A program made the translations under genes and the position numbers. A stretch of 41,214 nucleotides of DNA from Xanthomonas vasicola (GTDB lineage: Bacteria > Pseudomonadota > Gammaproteobacteria > Xanthomonadales > Xanthomonadaceae): NCBI RefSeq assembly GCF_000772705.2, contig NZ_JSBW02000008.1, positions 1-41,214 on the forward strand, written 5' to 3'. Numbering within the stretch: the first letter of the stretch is position 1; every line of letters starts with the position of its first letter. Positions 24,441-31,763 of this stretch are shown in pieces. The notes under the pieces were generated by a model, which saw only the letters and a list, made by a program, of their open reading frames with translations, had not been told where the DNA came from and searched no databases.

Positions 24441-24974
24441 TCACTGATTGCGCACTGCGGCGGGGAGGGATGTGAGCCGGTGCAGATAGACGGCATCTGC
24501 TTCGCCGGCCTTGCTTGCGCATTCCTGCGCCTGCCTGCCCAGGGTGTGAAGCACGCTGATCTGCATGTTCAACGTGATGCGCTGAAGCTCGATCGCATGA
24601 AGATCGGCCAGCAGGTTGACCGGCGTGTTGGTGCTGGCGATCAGTTCCTGCCACAGCGCTACGCCCATGGCCGACCTGTCGTGCCTGCGCCAGCGCAGAA
24701 AGGCCGTGCCTGCGCCAGTGGACTGCTGGGCCAGCTCAATGGACAGCAGGTGGAAGGGATGCCCACACGCCTGTGGCAGCACCTGCCGCTGCGCCAGGGC
24801 CATCAACTCGTCGCGCATGGCAAAGCACTGGCTGGCCCATGTGTCCAATGTCCCCTTACCTTTAAAAGGCTTTAAAAGGCCTTTTAGAGAGGCTGCGTGT
24901 TCCAGCCTCATGAAGGCCGTCTGTTGCAGACTTTGGAAGTAGAGGGTGGGCCGGTCCTGATCCTGATCGCTCAT
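24441..24974 (-). CDS. DUF3158 family ICE protein
   Basis: A 177-residue mainly helical protein of the DUF3158 family, always found beside the PFL_4669-family gene in this ICE class. Visible segments are LKGLLKPFKGKGTLDTWASQ (about 31-50), HPFHLLSIELAQQSTGAGTA (74-93) and FLRWRRHDRSAMG. The ATG at 24974 overlaps the upstream gene by 4 nt (ATGA), so translation is coupled. Role unknown but genetically tied to replication/maintenance. Confidence 0.88.
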   Translation of the reverse strand: MSDQDQDRPTLYFQSLQQTAFMRLEHAASLKGLLKPFKGKGTLDTWASQCFAMRDELMALAQRQVLPQACGHPFHLLSIELAQQSTGAGTAFLRWRRHDRSAMGVALWQELIASTNTPVNLLADLHAIELQRITLNMQISVLHTLGRQAQECASKAGEADAVYLHRLTSLPAAVRNQ

Positions 24975-25726
24975 GCCGACTGGTCCCCGTCGGTGTTGGC
25001 CTCTTCGCCAGGGAGGACGGCTACGGCAGAAATCACACTGCGCTGTTGCAGACCCTGGCGCGCGATGGGCGGCGAAAACTTCGAACGTCGCGTGCCTTCG
25101 AGTACGTCCTGCGGCAGCTCGCCAAACTTGTCCATCGCGACCCGCGCCGCCGCATTCTTCGCCGCGAAATCATCGCGGGTGCAGCCCGAGTAACGGTATT
25201 GCTGTGCCAGGCTGAAAAGGCTGCGCAGCGCATGTGCGCCCTCGTTGAGCCAGCGCTCCAGTGTGCTGCGGTCGATGAGTGCGGTGTGATGGGCGAGGAT
25301 CAGCTTGCGGGCGATGTCGTCGTAATCGGCCAGGAGATAGACTGCGGCAAAGCCGAGCTGGGCGTTAACGAAGAGAGGCAACTTAACCGGCTGCACGTTT
25401 AGGTTTTCGCCCAGGCTCAACGCGGCGGGGACGTCTGCCAGTGCCTGGTCCACCTGTTCGCGTAGCGATTGCAGCGTGGCCTTGGTCTGGTCGAGTTTTT
25501 CCTCGATGCGTAGCATCCACCAGTCGCTGTACGGGTCGTCCTGCTCCGAGCCGCGTTTCATCTTGTTCATCACGGCGATGTAGCCGTTCAGGCCTACGAT
25601 GCCCGGTCGCCCCTCGGCGGCAGCGCGGCCATGCCAGATGCGGGAAGCGTGATGGGTATGCAGCGTCAGCGACATCGCGCTGCGCAGTGAGCCGAGATTC
25701 AATTGCAAAGGTTCATTGGTTGCCAT
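24971..25726 (-). CDS. ICE protein, PFL_4669 family (TIGR03761)
   Basis: A 251-residue protein conserved in ICEclc/PFGI-1 elements. Motifs include LGSLRSAMSLTLHTHHASRI (about 11-30), IWHGRAAAEGRPGIVGLNGY, DPYSDWWMLRIEEKL and the C-terminal SRxxF-like stretch RRSKFSPPIARQGL. It is helical, cytoplasmic and without a known catalytic motif. It is followed by DUF3158 with a 4 nt overlap. Two palindromic operator candidates lie in the 320 bases before its start at 25726, suggesting regulation together with topB. Confidence 0.88.
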   Translation of the reverse strand: MATNEPLQLNLGSLRSAMSLTLHTHHASRIWHGRAAAEGRPGIVGLNGYIAVMNKMKRGSEQDDPYSDWWMLRIEEKLDQTKATLQSLREQVDQALADVPAALSLGENLNVQPVKLPLFVNAQLGFAAVYLLADYDDIARKLILAHHTALIDRSTLERWLNEGAHALRSLFSLAQQYRYSGCTRDDFAAKNAAARVAMDKFGELPQDVLEGTRRSKFSPPIARQGLQQRSVISAVAVLPGEEANTDGDQSA

Positions 25727-25844
25727 GGTGTCCGTTCGCTTTTGGAAAAGGAGCGGTCAGCATCGGCATGCAGCGGAAGGCAGTCAGTCAACAAACCGAA
25801 ATTGGCCAAGCCCTGGTTTAAGTTGTGGCCGCTGCGAGCGGCAC

Positions 25845-25867
25845 GAGCTATCCCCAGGGGATAGCTC
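25845..25867. promoter_or_regulatory. Palindromic operator candidate, site 2
   Basis: GCTATCCCC-A-GGGGATAGC with GA/TC flanks, giving an 11 bp perfect arm on each side. It lies 119 nt before the PFL_4669-family gene start. Confidence 0.85.
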
Positions 25868-25978
25868 CATGGCGCGCCAAGGAACGCTGTTCGCCAAGGA
25901 CAGATCGCACACATATGATCCAGTGCATGGCATCCCGATGCCTGCCCACACCTGTTTGCCGTCCTGAACCTCCGCGCG

Positions 25979-25997
25979 GCTATCCCCAGGGGATAGC
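25979..25997. promoter_or_regulatory. Palindromic operator candidate, site 3
   Basis: GCTATCCCC-A-GGGGATAGC, identical core to site 2 and 130 bp from it centre to centre, in the same gap (25727-26047) between the replication gene and the PFL_4669-family gene. The rest of this gap holds no gene. Confidence 0.85.
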
Positions 25998-26047
25998 GCT
26001 ACTGACGGCTATGGGCATCTTCTTCATGACCTTGCGGCCCCGAAAAG

Positions 26048-27274
26048 TCAGGCCTTACGCAGAAGCTCGCGCAGCCGTTCGATGTGCTGCAGAGCCACTT
26101 CGGTCGGAACCACGTTACGTGGTGCTTCCGGTGGCCGATCATACGCAGCAGGTACCGGTGGTGCCGTCCCGACTTGCTTGGCCCATGCATTGAACTCGCC
26201 CCGGATAGCGCGCTGGATGATGCCGAACAAATACCCTGCGGGATTGCGAATGGTCGAGCCTCGACAGCGATCCGCCCATTCATCCAGTACGGCTTGCCTC
26301 AATGGCGCATCGACCTGCTGTAACGCCACCAGTGCGCCGGCCTGCTGCTCTTCCTTCAGGCTCAGGAAGCGATCAGGCATGCGAACACCTGGCATCGCGC
26401 GCACATGCCCATGTTCACGCGCGGTAGTACGTATTTCTTTATTACTTTTACTACGTACAGTACGGTCCTGCTTCGGATTCCGAAGAGCACCGTCCGGCGT
26501 GGGTTCCAGCCCTGCTTCGGATTCCGAAGAATGCTGTTCGCCATTCCGAAGAAGGTTCGAAACCCTTTCTTCGGAATCATGGGTGGCGTCTTCTTGTGGA
26601 TAACTCTCGGGGGCAGCGATGCCCTGTTGGGCAAGGCGTTCGGCAAGCACCTGCAACCGCGACGGCAACGTGCGGCCGGACAGCAGCGGGTCTTCCTCGA
26701 TTTCCTTGAGGGTGTTGAGCCCCACCATCTGCACGGCCTTCGCAGAATGGCCCAGTGACTGGCTGACCAGCTCCAGATAGTCGGTGTCAAGCTGCATAGC
26801 CTCGAATGGGGTCAAGGGCTCATCGTGCAGCACATAGAGGTTGCCGAGGATGCGTCCGGTCTTGGGATCGCGGCGCCTGCGCACGAGGCTCAACCAGCGT
26901 GTCAGGCGCAACAGCGTCAAGGCACGTGCTACGGTTTCATGCGAAGCCTTTCCTGCGTTGGGCATCGATGCCAGCCAGGGGCGCAATTGCTCATAGGTGG
27001 GGAACGCCGTCACGCCGTCGTTGTTGAGCATCAGCCGGAAGACTTGCCAGGCATTACGTTCCAGTGGCGTCAACCGACGATCCAGGAACAGGCGCCGCGG
27101 CACGCTCTCGTGCCGGTTACCGCTGAAAAGGAAACCGTCCCCGCATGTAGGGATAGGAGCAGGCGTAGGCACACTAGGTTTAGGCTCAAGGTCTTTCAGC
27201 GCACTATCGAACAAATCGGCGAGGGCTACTGGGCCTTGGCGTGGTGTTCGCGGTGCTGTTTCATCCACGGCCAT
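26048..27274 (-). CDS. STY4528-type ICE replication protein
   Basis: A 408-residue protein of the pathogenicity-island replication family. The N-terminal region has PRRLFLDRRLTPLERNAWQV (about 60-79), then a winged-helix-like block (AFPTYEQLRPWLASMP, HETVARALTLLRLTRWLSL). A poorly conserved, Ser/Glu/Arg-rich linker (about 235-295) and a C-terminal helical domain (DEWADRCRGSTIRNPAGYLF) follow. The family is believed to initiate autonomous replication of excised ICE DNA. The linker-coding DNA contains iteron-like repeats (separate entry). The start is 3 nt after the DUF2857 stop, in the parA-parB operon. Confidence 0.88.
   Translation of the reverse strand: MAVDETAPRTPRQGPVALADLFDSALKDLEPKPSVPTPAPIPTCGDGFLFSGNRHESVPRRLFLDRRLTPLERNAWQVFRLMLNNDGVTAFPTYEQLRPWLASMPNAGKASHETVARALTLLRLTRWLSLVRRRRDPKTGRILGNLYVLHDEPLTPFEAMQLDTDYLELVSQSLGHSAKAVQMVGLNTLKEIEEDPLLSGRTLPSRLQVLAERLAQQGIAAPESYPQEDATHDSEERVSNLLRNGEQHSSESEAGLEPTPDGALRNPKQDRTVRSKSNKEIRTTAREHGHVRAMPGVRMPDRFLSLKEEQQAGALVALQQVDAPLRQAVLDEWADRCRGSTIRNPAGYLFGIIQRAIRGEFNAWAKQVGTAPPVPAAYDRPPEAPRNVVPTEVALQHIERLRELLRKA
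26424..26577. repeat. Iteron-like repeats plus AT-rich block: candidate oriV
   Basis: GCTTCGGATTCCGAAGA occurs exactly at 26470-26486 and 26514-26530, 44 bp apart; each holds a TTCGGA-T-TCCGAA palindrome. The half-motif recurs inverted as ATTCCGAAGAA (26543-26553) and TTCTTCGGAAT (26567-26577). Directly beside them 26430-26455 is strongly AT-rich in otherwise GC-rich DNA. Iterons next to an AT-rich unwinding region are the hallmark of plasmid origins. All lies inside the replication gene's linker. Confidence 0.6.
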
Positions 27275-27277
27275 GGG

Positions 27278-27838
27278 TCATCCCAATCCTTGGTCGATCC
27301 ATTTCTTGATCGCCGCCCAGACCACCGACAGCGGCAATGACATGCCTTCTGCCAGGTCCATGGCCGCATCGAGAATCGAGGTGTCGTCCTCCAGATCGAC
27401 GTTTCTGCTGCTGGTCACGGCCTTCCATTGCCGCCACAACTCCGTGTCCTGGGCTTCGTCTAAAACGGCATGGCGCCCCTTGCGCTTGGGCAGACCAAGG
27501 ACTTCGCGGCGAAGGGCGACCTCCTGATGGGTCAGCCCGTAGAAGCGGCTCACCATTTCCGTACTTGCTGCCAACCTCAGCATGCGATCAACCGTGGCGA
27601 TTTCCTTCTCCACGTCCTGAGCCTGCTTTAGTAGCCGAAGGAGCACTTCGCGGTTGACCGTTACGGAGCACCACGAGACGCTGGCGTTTGCCAGAACGCT
27701 GATCAGCACTGGGTGCTTGAGCGCATCAAGCTCTTCCTCACCGAATCCCATCGATTTGCAACGACGCAATTGCCCATTGCGCAGGTCGTAGAGTGCTTGG
27801 GCGATGACAGCTTGGTTGAGGGGGTGTGGTGCAGACAT
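27278..27838 (-). CDS. DUF2857 family ICE protein
   Basis: A 186-residue protein of the DUF2857 family, positioned between parB and the replication gene as in related ICEs. A helical N-terminus (NQAVIAQALYDLRNGQLRRC) is followed by AASTEMVSRFYGLTHQEVALRREVLGLP (about 89-116), which looks like a helix-turn-helix (QEVALRREVLGL). This would suit a DNA-binding regulator (related to FlhC-like or transcription factors only by general pattern). The ATG at 27838 is 15 nt after parB. Confidence 0.85.
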   Translation of the reverse strand: MSAPHPLNQAVIAQALYDLRNGQLRRCKSMGFGEEELDALKHPVLISVLANASVSWCSVTVNREVLLRLLKQAQDVEKEIATVDRMLRLAASTEMVSRFYGLTHQEVALRREVLGLPKRKGRHAVLDEAQDTELWRQWKAVTSSRNVDLEDDTSILDAAMDLAEGMSLPLSVVWAAIKKWIDQGLG

Positions 27839-27853
27839 GCTCGCCTTCCTCGT

Positions 27854-29497
27854 TCAAGAATCGGGAGCCCTGGCACCGGCTTCCAAATCCAGCAGGCGTC
27901 GGGCAAGCCGCAGCAACCGGAACAACTTGACCAGCGCGGTATCGCTCAATCGCTTGGTGACATCGCCTTGACCGTGTAGCAGTGCCGGCAGATCGGTGAC
28001 GAATTGCCCGTAGGGGCTGGTATCGGTCGGCTGCTGACCGGACAGAGACCCCAGCAGCGCCAGCACGGCGTGTCCACGCGGCAAAGGGGCCTGGGCGCTA
28101 CATGCGAACCCGATGCCGTCGGGACGGTCCTCGATGAACTCGTCCAAATCCGCCTCGCCGGCGATCTCGCGCGCGAATTGCGCGATATGGATGCGCAGCC
28201 GGTCGGGCGCTTCCAGGCCGGGATCGATGTACCAGACGTCGGAGATGGGATAGAGGCCACCGGCTTGCACCGGGATCGACTGCAATACGCGGGCTGAGAA
28301 GTCGGGCGGTAGAGCATCACCCAACTGGTCCGCGATCATCCGCTGGATGGACTGGAGCCGCTCTGTCGTCGGTGCCGGCGAGACGATATGCTCCTGCAGC
28401 AGCTCTCCAGCCGTTGCCGCAGGGCTTCCTTCGGATGCATTGCCAGCGGTCGCATCATTCTCGCCCGTGAGCGGGCCGCTCGCTGATCGCGCTGTAGTTG
28501 GCGAAGGCGTATCGGTGGACGGCGCCGGTCCGGCGGGCGACCGCGCGATGGCTCCGGGCTCAGGCAACGCAGGTGGAGCCGACGGCGGAGTCGGGTCGCT
28601 GACCAGCACACGGTAGCGGTTCTCGGATTCGGTCAGGTCCAAGGCCAGCACGTCGTAATTGACGCCCAGCAGTTCGGACATTTGACCGATCAGCTCGTCC
28701 TGCACCCGCTGAGGTGCGAATTCGTCAGCCTGAGTGTCGAACTGCGACAGCACCTCTTGAAAGAAGTTGTCGAAGTCCAATTGAAGGGAGCGGCCTTTGG
28801 CATAGTACTCCCAGGTGCGCTCGCAGGCCTTGCGCATGACCGACAGTCGCTCGACCTGGTGGCGGCCCAGACCGCCATAGAGCACGGTCGGAATCGCGGG
28901 CAGTAGGTAACGCACCGCATCGGCCATGCGGCTGATGTGCGACTGCTGTACGGGGTAGCCGTCGGCGACCAGGCGGCGGGCCAGTTCGGACTGGCTCAGT
29001 GTGGCGCCGCTTTCCTCTTCATAGAACTCGCGGGCTTTTTCGACGCCCAAGGCGCGCTCGATGAACGTGAGGCCGCCGCGCAGCTCGTTCTCGGCGAGGT
29101 GTCCGGTCAGCGCAACGATTTCTCCGCGCGCAGGCCAGGGCCGGAACAGGCACGATATGCGGAAGAAGCGCTCGTCCTTCGTCTCTGCCCAGAGTTCACG
29201 CAGGATCGCCAGCCTTGTATTGCCACCGTTGCGGATGATGTAGTGCGTGTCGCCAGGACGGCGTGTGATGGCTGGTGCCGCATCCAGGCCGCGCTCTCGT
29301 ATGGAGGCCTTGATTTCATCGTAAGCCGAGTTGCGCTTTTTGCGGGGATCGTGGTCGTAAGGCCGCAACTGGTCCAACGTCACAACCATCGGGGTGTCGG
29401 CGATTGGGTCGCTCAAGGCCGTGGCCGATGGGCCGCTGCGCTCGAACCCAGCTGCAAGCAGCTTGCCGGCCATGTCCTGGGACGTCATCTCAGCCAT
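27854..29497 (-). CDS. parB: ParB-type partition protein of ICE
   Basis: A 547-residue ICE-class ParB (TIGR03764-like). The ParB/Srx nuclease-like domain is at about 35-130 (VVTLDQLRPYDHDPRKKRN, then HYIIRNGGNTRLAILREL). The HTH region is at about 160-190 (LSQSELARRLVADGYPVQQS). A long Pro/Ala/Thr linker (about 300-370) leads to a C-terminal domain ending LEAGARAPDS. With ParA it would stabilise the excised, replicating element. The start at 29497 overlaps the preceding small gene by 8 nt; an upstream start 18 codons earlier is not supported. Its binding sites are unknown; the palindromes near 23864-25988 are candidates. Confidence 0.9.
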   Translation of the reverse strand: MAEMTSQDMAGKLLAAGFERSGPSATALSDPIADTPMVVTLDQLRPYDHDPRKKRNSAYDEIKASIRERGLDAAPAITRRPGDTHYIIRNGGNTRLAILRELWAETKDERFFRISCLFRPWPARGEIVALTGHLAENELRGGLTFIERALGVEKAREFYEEESGATLSQSELARRLVADGYPVQQSHISRMADAVRYLLPAIPTVLYGGLGRHQVERLSVMRKACERTWEYYAKGRSLQLDFDNFFQEVLSQFDTQADEFAPQRVQDELIGQMSELLGVNYDVLALDLTESENRYRVLVSDPTPPSAPPALPEPGAIARSPAGPAPSTDTPSPTTARSASGPLTGENDATAGNASEGSPAATAGELLQEHIVSPAPTTERLQSIQRMIADQLGDALPPDFSARVLQSIPVQAGGLYPISDVWYIDPGLEAPDRLRIHIAQFAREIAGEADLDEFIEDRPDGIGFACSAQAPLPRGHAVLALLGSLSGQQPTDTSPYGQFVTDLPALLHGQGDVTKRLSDTALVKLFRLLRLARRLLDLEAGARAPDS

Positions 29498-29750
29498 GGC
29501 CGCGTCCCTCGGCGTTAGCAGCCCGTGCCATGTGAGCCTCGCGCTCTGCACGGCGTATCTGCGCGCGGGCGTTGAGGGTTGCCCGGTGGTCGCTTGCGGT
29601 TGAACTGGTGTAGATAGCCGCGCAGCCGGCCTTGGTGAACTTGAGGTGTCCGCCAGGTGTGCGCTTGACGTGCCAGCCTTCGCTCACAGCAAACTCGATC
29701 AGAGCGCGCAGCCGCTTGTGGCCACGGGCCAGTTCATGTGCGTTCGCCAT
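29490..29750 (-). CDS. HicA-like small protein between parA and parB
   Basis: An 86-residue basic protein. Its core GWHVKRTPGGHLKFTKAG, then AIYTSSTASDHRATLN, resembles the HicA/YcfA dsRNA-binding-like fold, including the GGHxKF pattern and the conserved histidine. The basic tail is RAQIRRAEREAHMARAAN. No HicB antitoxin gene is adjacent; it is translationally embedded between parA (17 nt overlap) and parB (8 nt overlap). It is a normal member of the ICE operon, so it may serve a regulatory role and not be a toxin (inference). Confidence 0.72.
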   Translation of the reverse strand: MANAHELARGHKRLRALIEFAVSEGWHVKRTPGGHLKFTKAGCAAIYTSSTASDHRATLNARAQIRRAEREAHMARAANAEGRGHG

Positions 29751-30609
29751 GATGCCTCCCGGTTTCAAGAGGACGCGATGGACGGCCGGATACGTGGACA
29801 AATCTGTCTTGCCACTCAGGGAACAATTCGCCGGCGAGCGCGCGCATGGTGTCGAGCGCGGAGGGCGCAACTCTGCCCGGTGGCTGGCGATGCTCGACAC
29901 GATGCACAGGCAGGCCACGGGTCGCGGCACGCGGATAGGCTTCGATGGCCGGTACGTCGGTGTCAAGCACGCGGATTTCCGCATGGTCTTGGAACAGATC
30001 ACGCAAGGCCTGCTGGATCAGCCGCGCGTTAGCGGACACGGTGTGGACGCGGTTGATCAGCAGGTTCAGCGGCGGTGGTTCGATGCCGAGGTGTCGGTAC
30101 GGCGCGATGTCCTCCAGCAACTGCATGGTGCCGCGCCGTAGCTCGCGGGCTGCAAGTATTTCGGGCGTGACCGGAGACAGGGCCAGATTGGAGGCAAGCA
30201 CCGCCATCTCGAGCAGAACGGAGCGCGCGCCCTGGGTGTCGATCAACACTAAGTCGTAGAGCGGCGCCAGCATCGGCAGTAGGTGTCGCAGACGCAGGCG
30301 CCCATCCGGTGCATGCAAAAGCAAGGTGCTCAACTCGCCCCGATGGTCGTTAGAGAGCACCAGATCCAGGCCCACGATGATCGTGCGCGAAATGAGCCTG
30401 TCCAAGTCGCGCTCGTTGAATGCCAACAACTCGTAGATGCCGCTGGGGGCGCGGTGGGCCAATTCGTAGTAAGATGACAGCGTTGGCTGCACGTCGAGGT
30501 CGAGCAGCAGAACGCGCAGCCCCGCGTCCGCGGCGAGCCCGCCGAGGTTGGCGGCTGTGGTCGTTTTGCCAACGCCGCCCTTGGTCGAGATGATGGATAC
30601 AACCTGCAT
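29734..30609 (-). CDS. parA: ParA/Soj-type partition ATPase
   Basis: A 291-residue deviant Walker ATPase. Walker A' is KGGVGKTTTA (residues 10-19), followed by LLLDLDVQPTLSSYY, a Walker B-like LVLIDTQGARS (about 135-145), and the C-terminal RVLDTDVPAIEAYPRA pattern. It drives ICE segregation with ParB; Soj is needed for maintenance of PAPI-1-type islands. The start at 30609 is supported by GGAGAGCGCC upstream. It heads the maintenance operon with alpA, 46 nt behind it. Confidence 0.92.
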   Translation of the reverse strand: MQVVSIISTKGGVGKTTTAANLGGLAADAGLRVLLLDLDVQPTLSSYYELAHRAPSGIYELLAFNERDLDRLISRTIIVGLDLVLSNDHRGELSTLLLHAPDGRLRLRHLLPMLAPLYDLVLIDTQGARSVLLEMAVLASNLALSPVTPEILAARELRRGTMQLLEDIAPYRHLGIEPPPLNLLINRVHTVSANARLIQQALRDLFQDHAEIRVLDTDVPAIEAYPRAATRGLPVHRVEHRQPPGRVAPSALDTMRALAGELFPEWQDRFVHVSGRPSRPLETGRHHGERT

Positions 30610-30655
30610 GGCGCTCTCCGTCTGAAGGATGGGGAAATCCGAGGAGGGGAGCGGA

Positions 30656-30868
30656 TCAGGTCCGGTTGTTGAGGCGTTCGGCGATCCATTGGTCGATCTC
30701 AACCGAATCCCAGCCCACCGCACGCACGCCCAGGCGCAGCGCTTGCGGGAACTGGCGCTTCTTCATCAGGTTGTAGATGTGGGCGCGTTTGAACCCGGAC
30801 TTCGCTTCGACTTCATCAAGCCGCAGGATGCGGCGCTCTTGCGGTGGCAATACAGGTGCTTGCGACAT
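30656..30868 (-). CDS. alpA: AlpA-family helix-turn-helix regulator
   Basis: A 70-residue MerR-like winged-HTH protein. RLDEVEAKSGFKRAHIYNLM (about 16-35) is the DNA-binding helix-turn-helix, followed by QFPQALRLGVRAVGWDSVEI and WIAERL. AlpA proteins activate or repress excision and maintenance genes of integrated elements. It is the first gene of the alpA-parA-parB-rep operon, so it probably controls that operon. The start at 30868 has AGGAGTGACC upstream. Confidence 0.88.
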   Translation of the reverse strand: MSQAPVLPPQERRILRLDEVEAKSGFKRAHIYNLMKKRQFPQALRLGVRAVGWDSVEIDQWIAERLNNRT

Positions 30869-31763
30869 GGCGGTCACTCCTGAACGCTCAGTGGCGTTTG
30901 TTGGCGTGAGCTCCATTCAATAGACATGGCTGCGGAAAGACATTGCAAATGCAATCTCCGCGATTGCGCATACATGCTGGAAATCGTCACGCGTCTGCTC
31001 TACGTACATCCATCTGCACATTGGCGAACTTGTGCTATGGTTGTTCCACTAAGGGCTGTTGTGTGGTTATGCCCGTGGCTCATGCCTAGAACGTGGATGG
31101 ACAAAACCTGGCATCTGCAACAGGTAGTCCTCTCCTGTTCGGTGTGCGAAACTCGAACAGTGGCCGGCCCGTCGACCAGCAAGGAAAAAGCACGCTCGAT
31201 ATCGGGGTTCATGATGCGAGCGTCATGGGGAGCGTCAAGTTCATCAAGACCGATTCGATATGGTCTGATATCGCCGAGGTTTCACAGGGTGCACGGGCCT
31301 GCTCAATGCTCAGTTAAATGTAGATAAATCCGAGCATTTCATGCTTGATTTGGCATCTTGATATATCGAGATAGCATCCAGCAGTGATGTGCTGTTTGAA
31401 GCTTCTCTGTGTCGCTCCCGATCGGAGGCCATCTGACCGGAGGCCTGCGGCCATGCGGCCCAGCTCTTCTCCTGATTAGCCCTAACGCACAAGGGAGTTC
31501 ACCCCGGCTCTGCCGGGGTTGGCTGTAGCTGTTTGAAATTTAGGGGATCCCATTAAGCTGGCCGCCTTATTGGCCGGGGACGTCCAGACGTGAATCGGCA
31601 TGTAGGTACGGGCGCAGCCCGGCGCGGGGGGGGCAACGACCGACAGCCTGACGCCATAATGTTTCCAAATGTGCTGCCATGACCCTGATGCATGCAACTC
31701 AATGGTCGTGTTCGTAGACGCATGCCGAAGAAGAAAAGCAATGGCAACGACTGGAGGAGATAC
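30869..31763. other. Divergent intergenic region, alpA / RloC-like gene
   Basis: About 900 bases without a convincing gene between two outward-facing genes, so promoters for both should be here. It holds an AT-rich near-palindrome at 31355-31372 (ATCTTGATA/TATCGAGAT) and a CCCCGGC-TCT-GCCGGGG hairpin near 31513-31529 with no T-run. Codon patterns in its longer frames look random. It may contain remnants of transferred DNA that I cannot identify. Confidence 0.5.

Noticed and set aside
31513..31529. CCCCGGC-TCT-GCCGGGG hairpin as a terminator
   Set aside because: No T-run on either side and no gene ending nearby.
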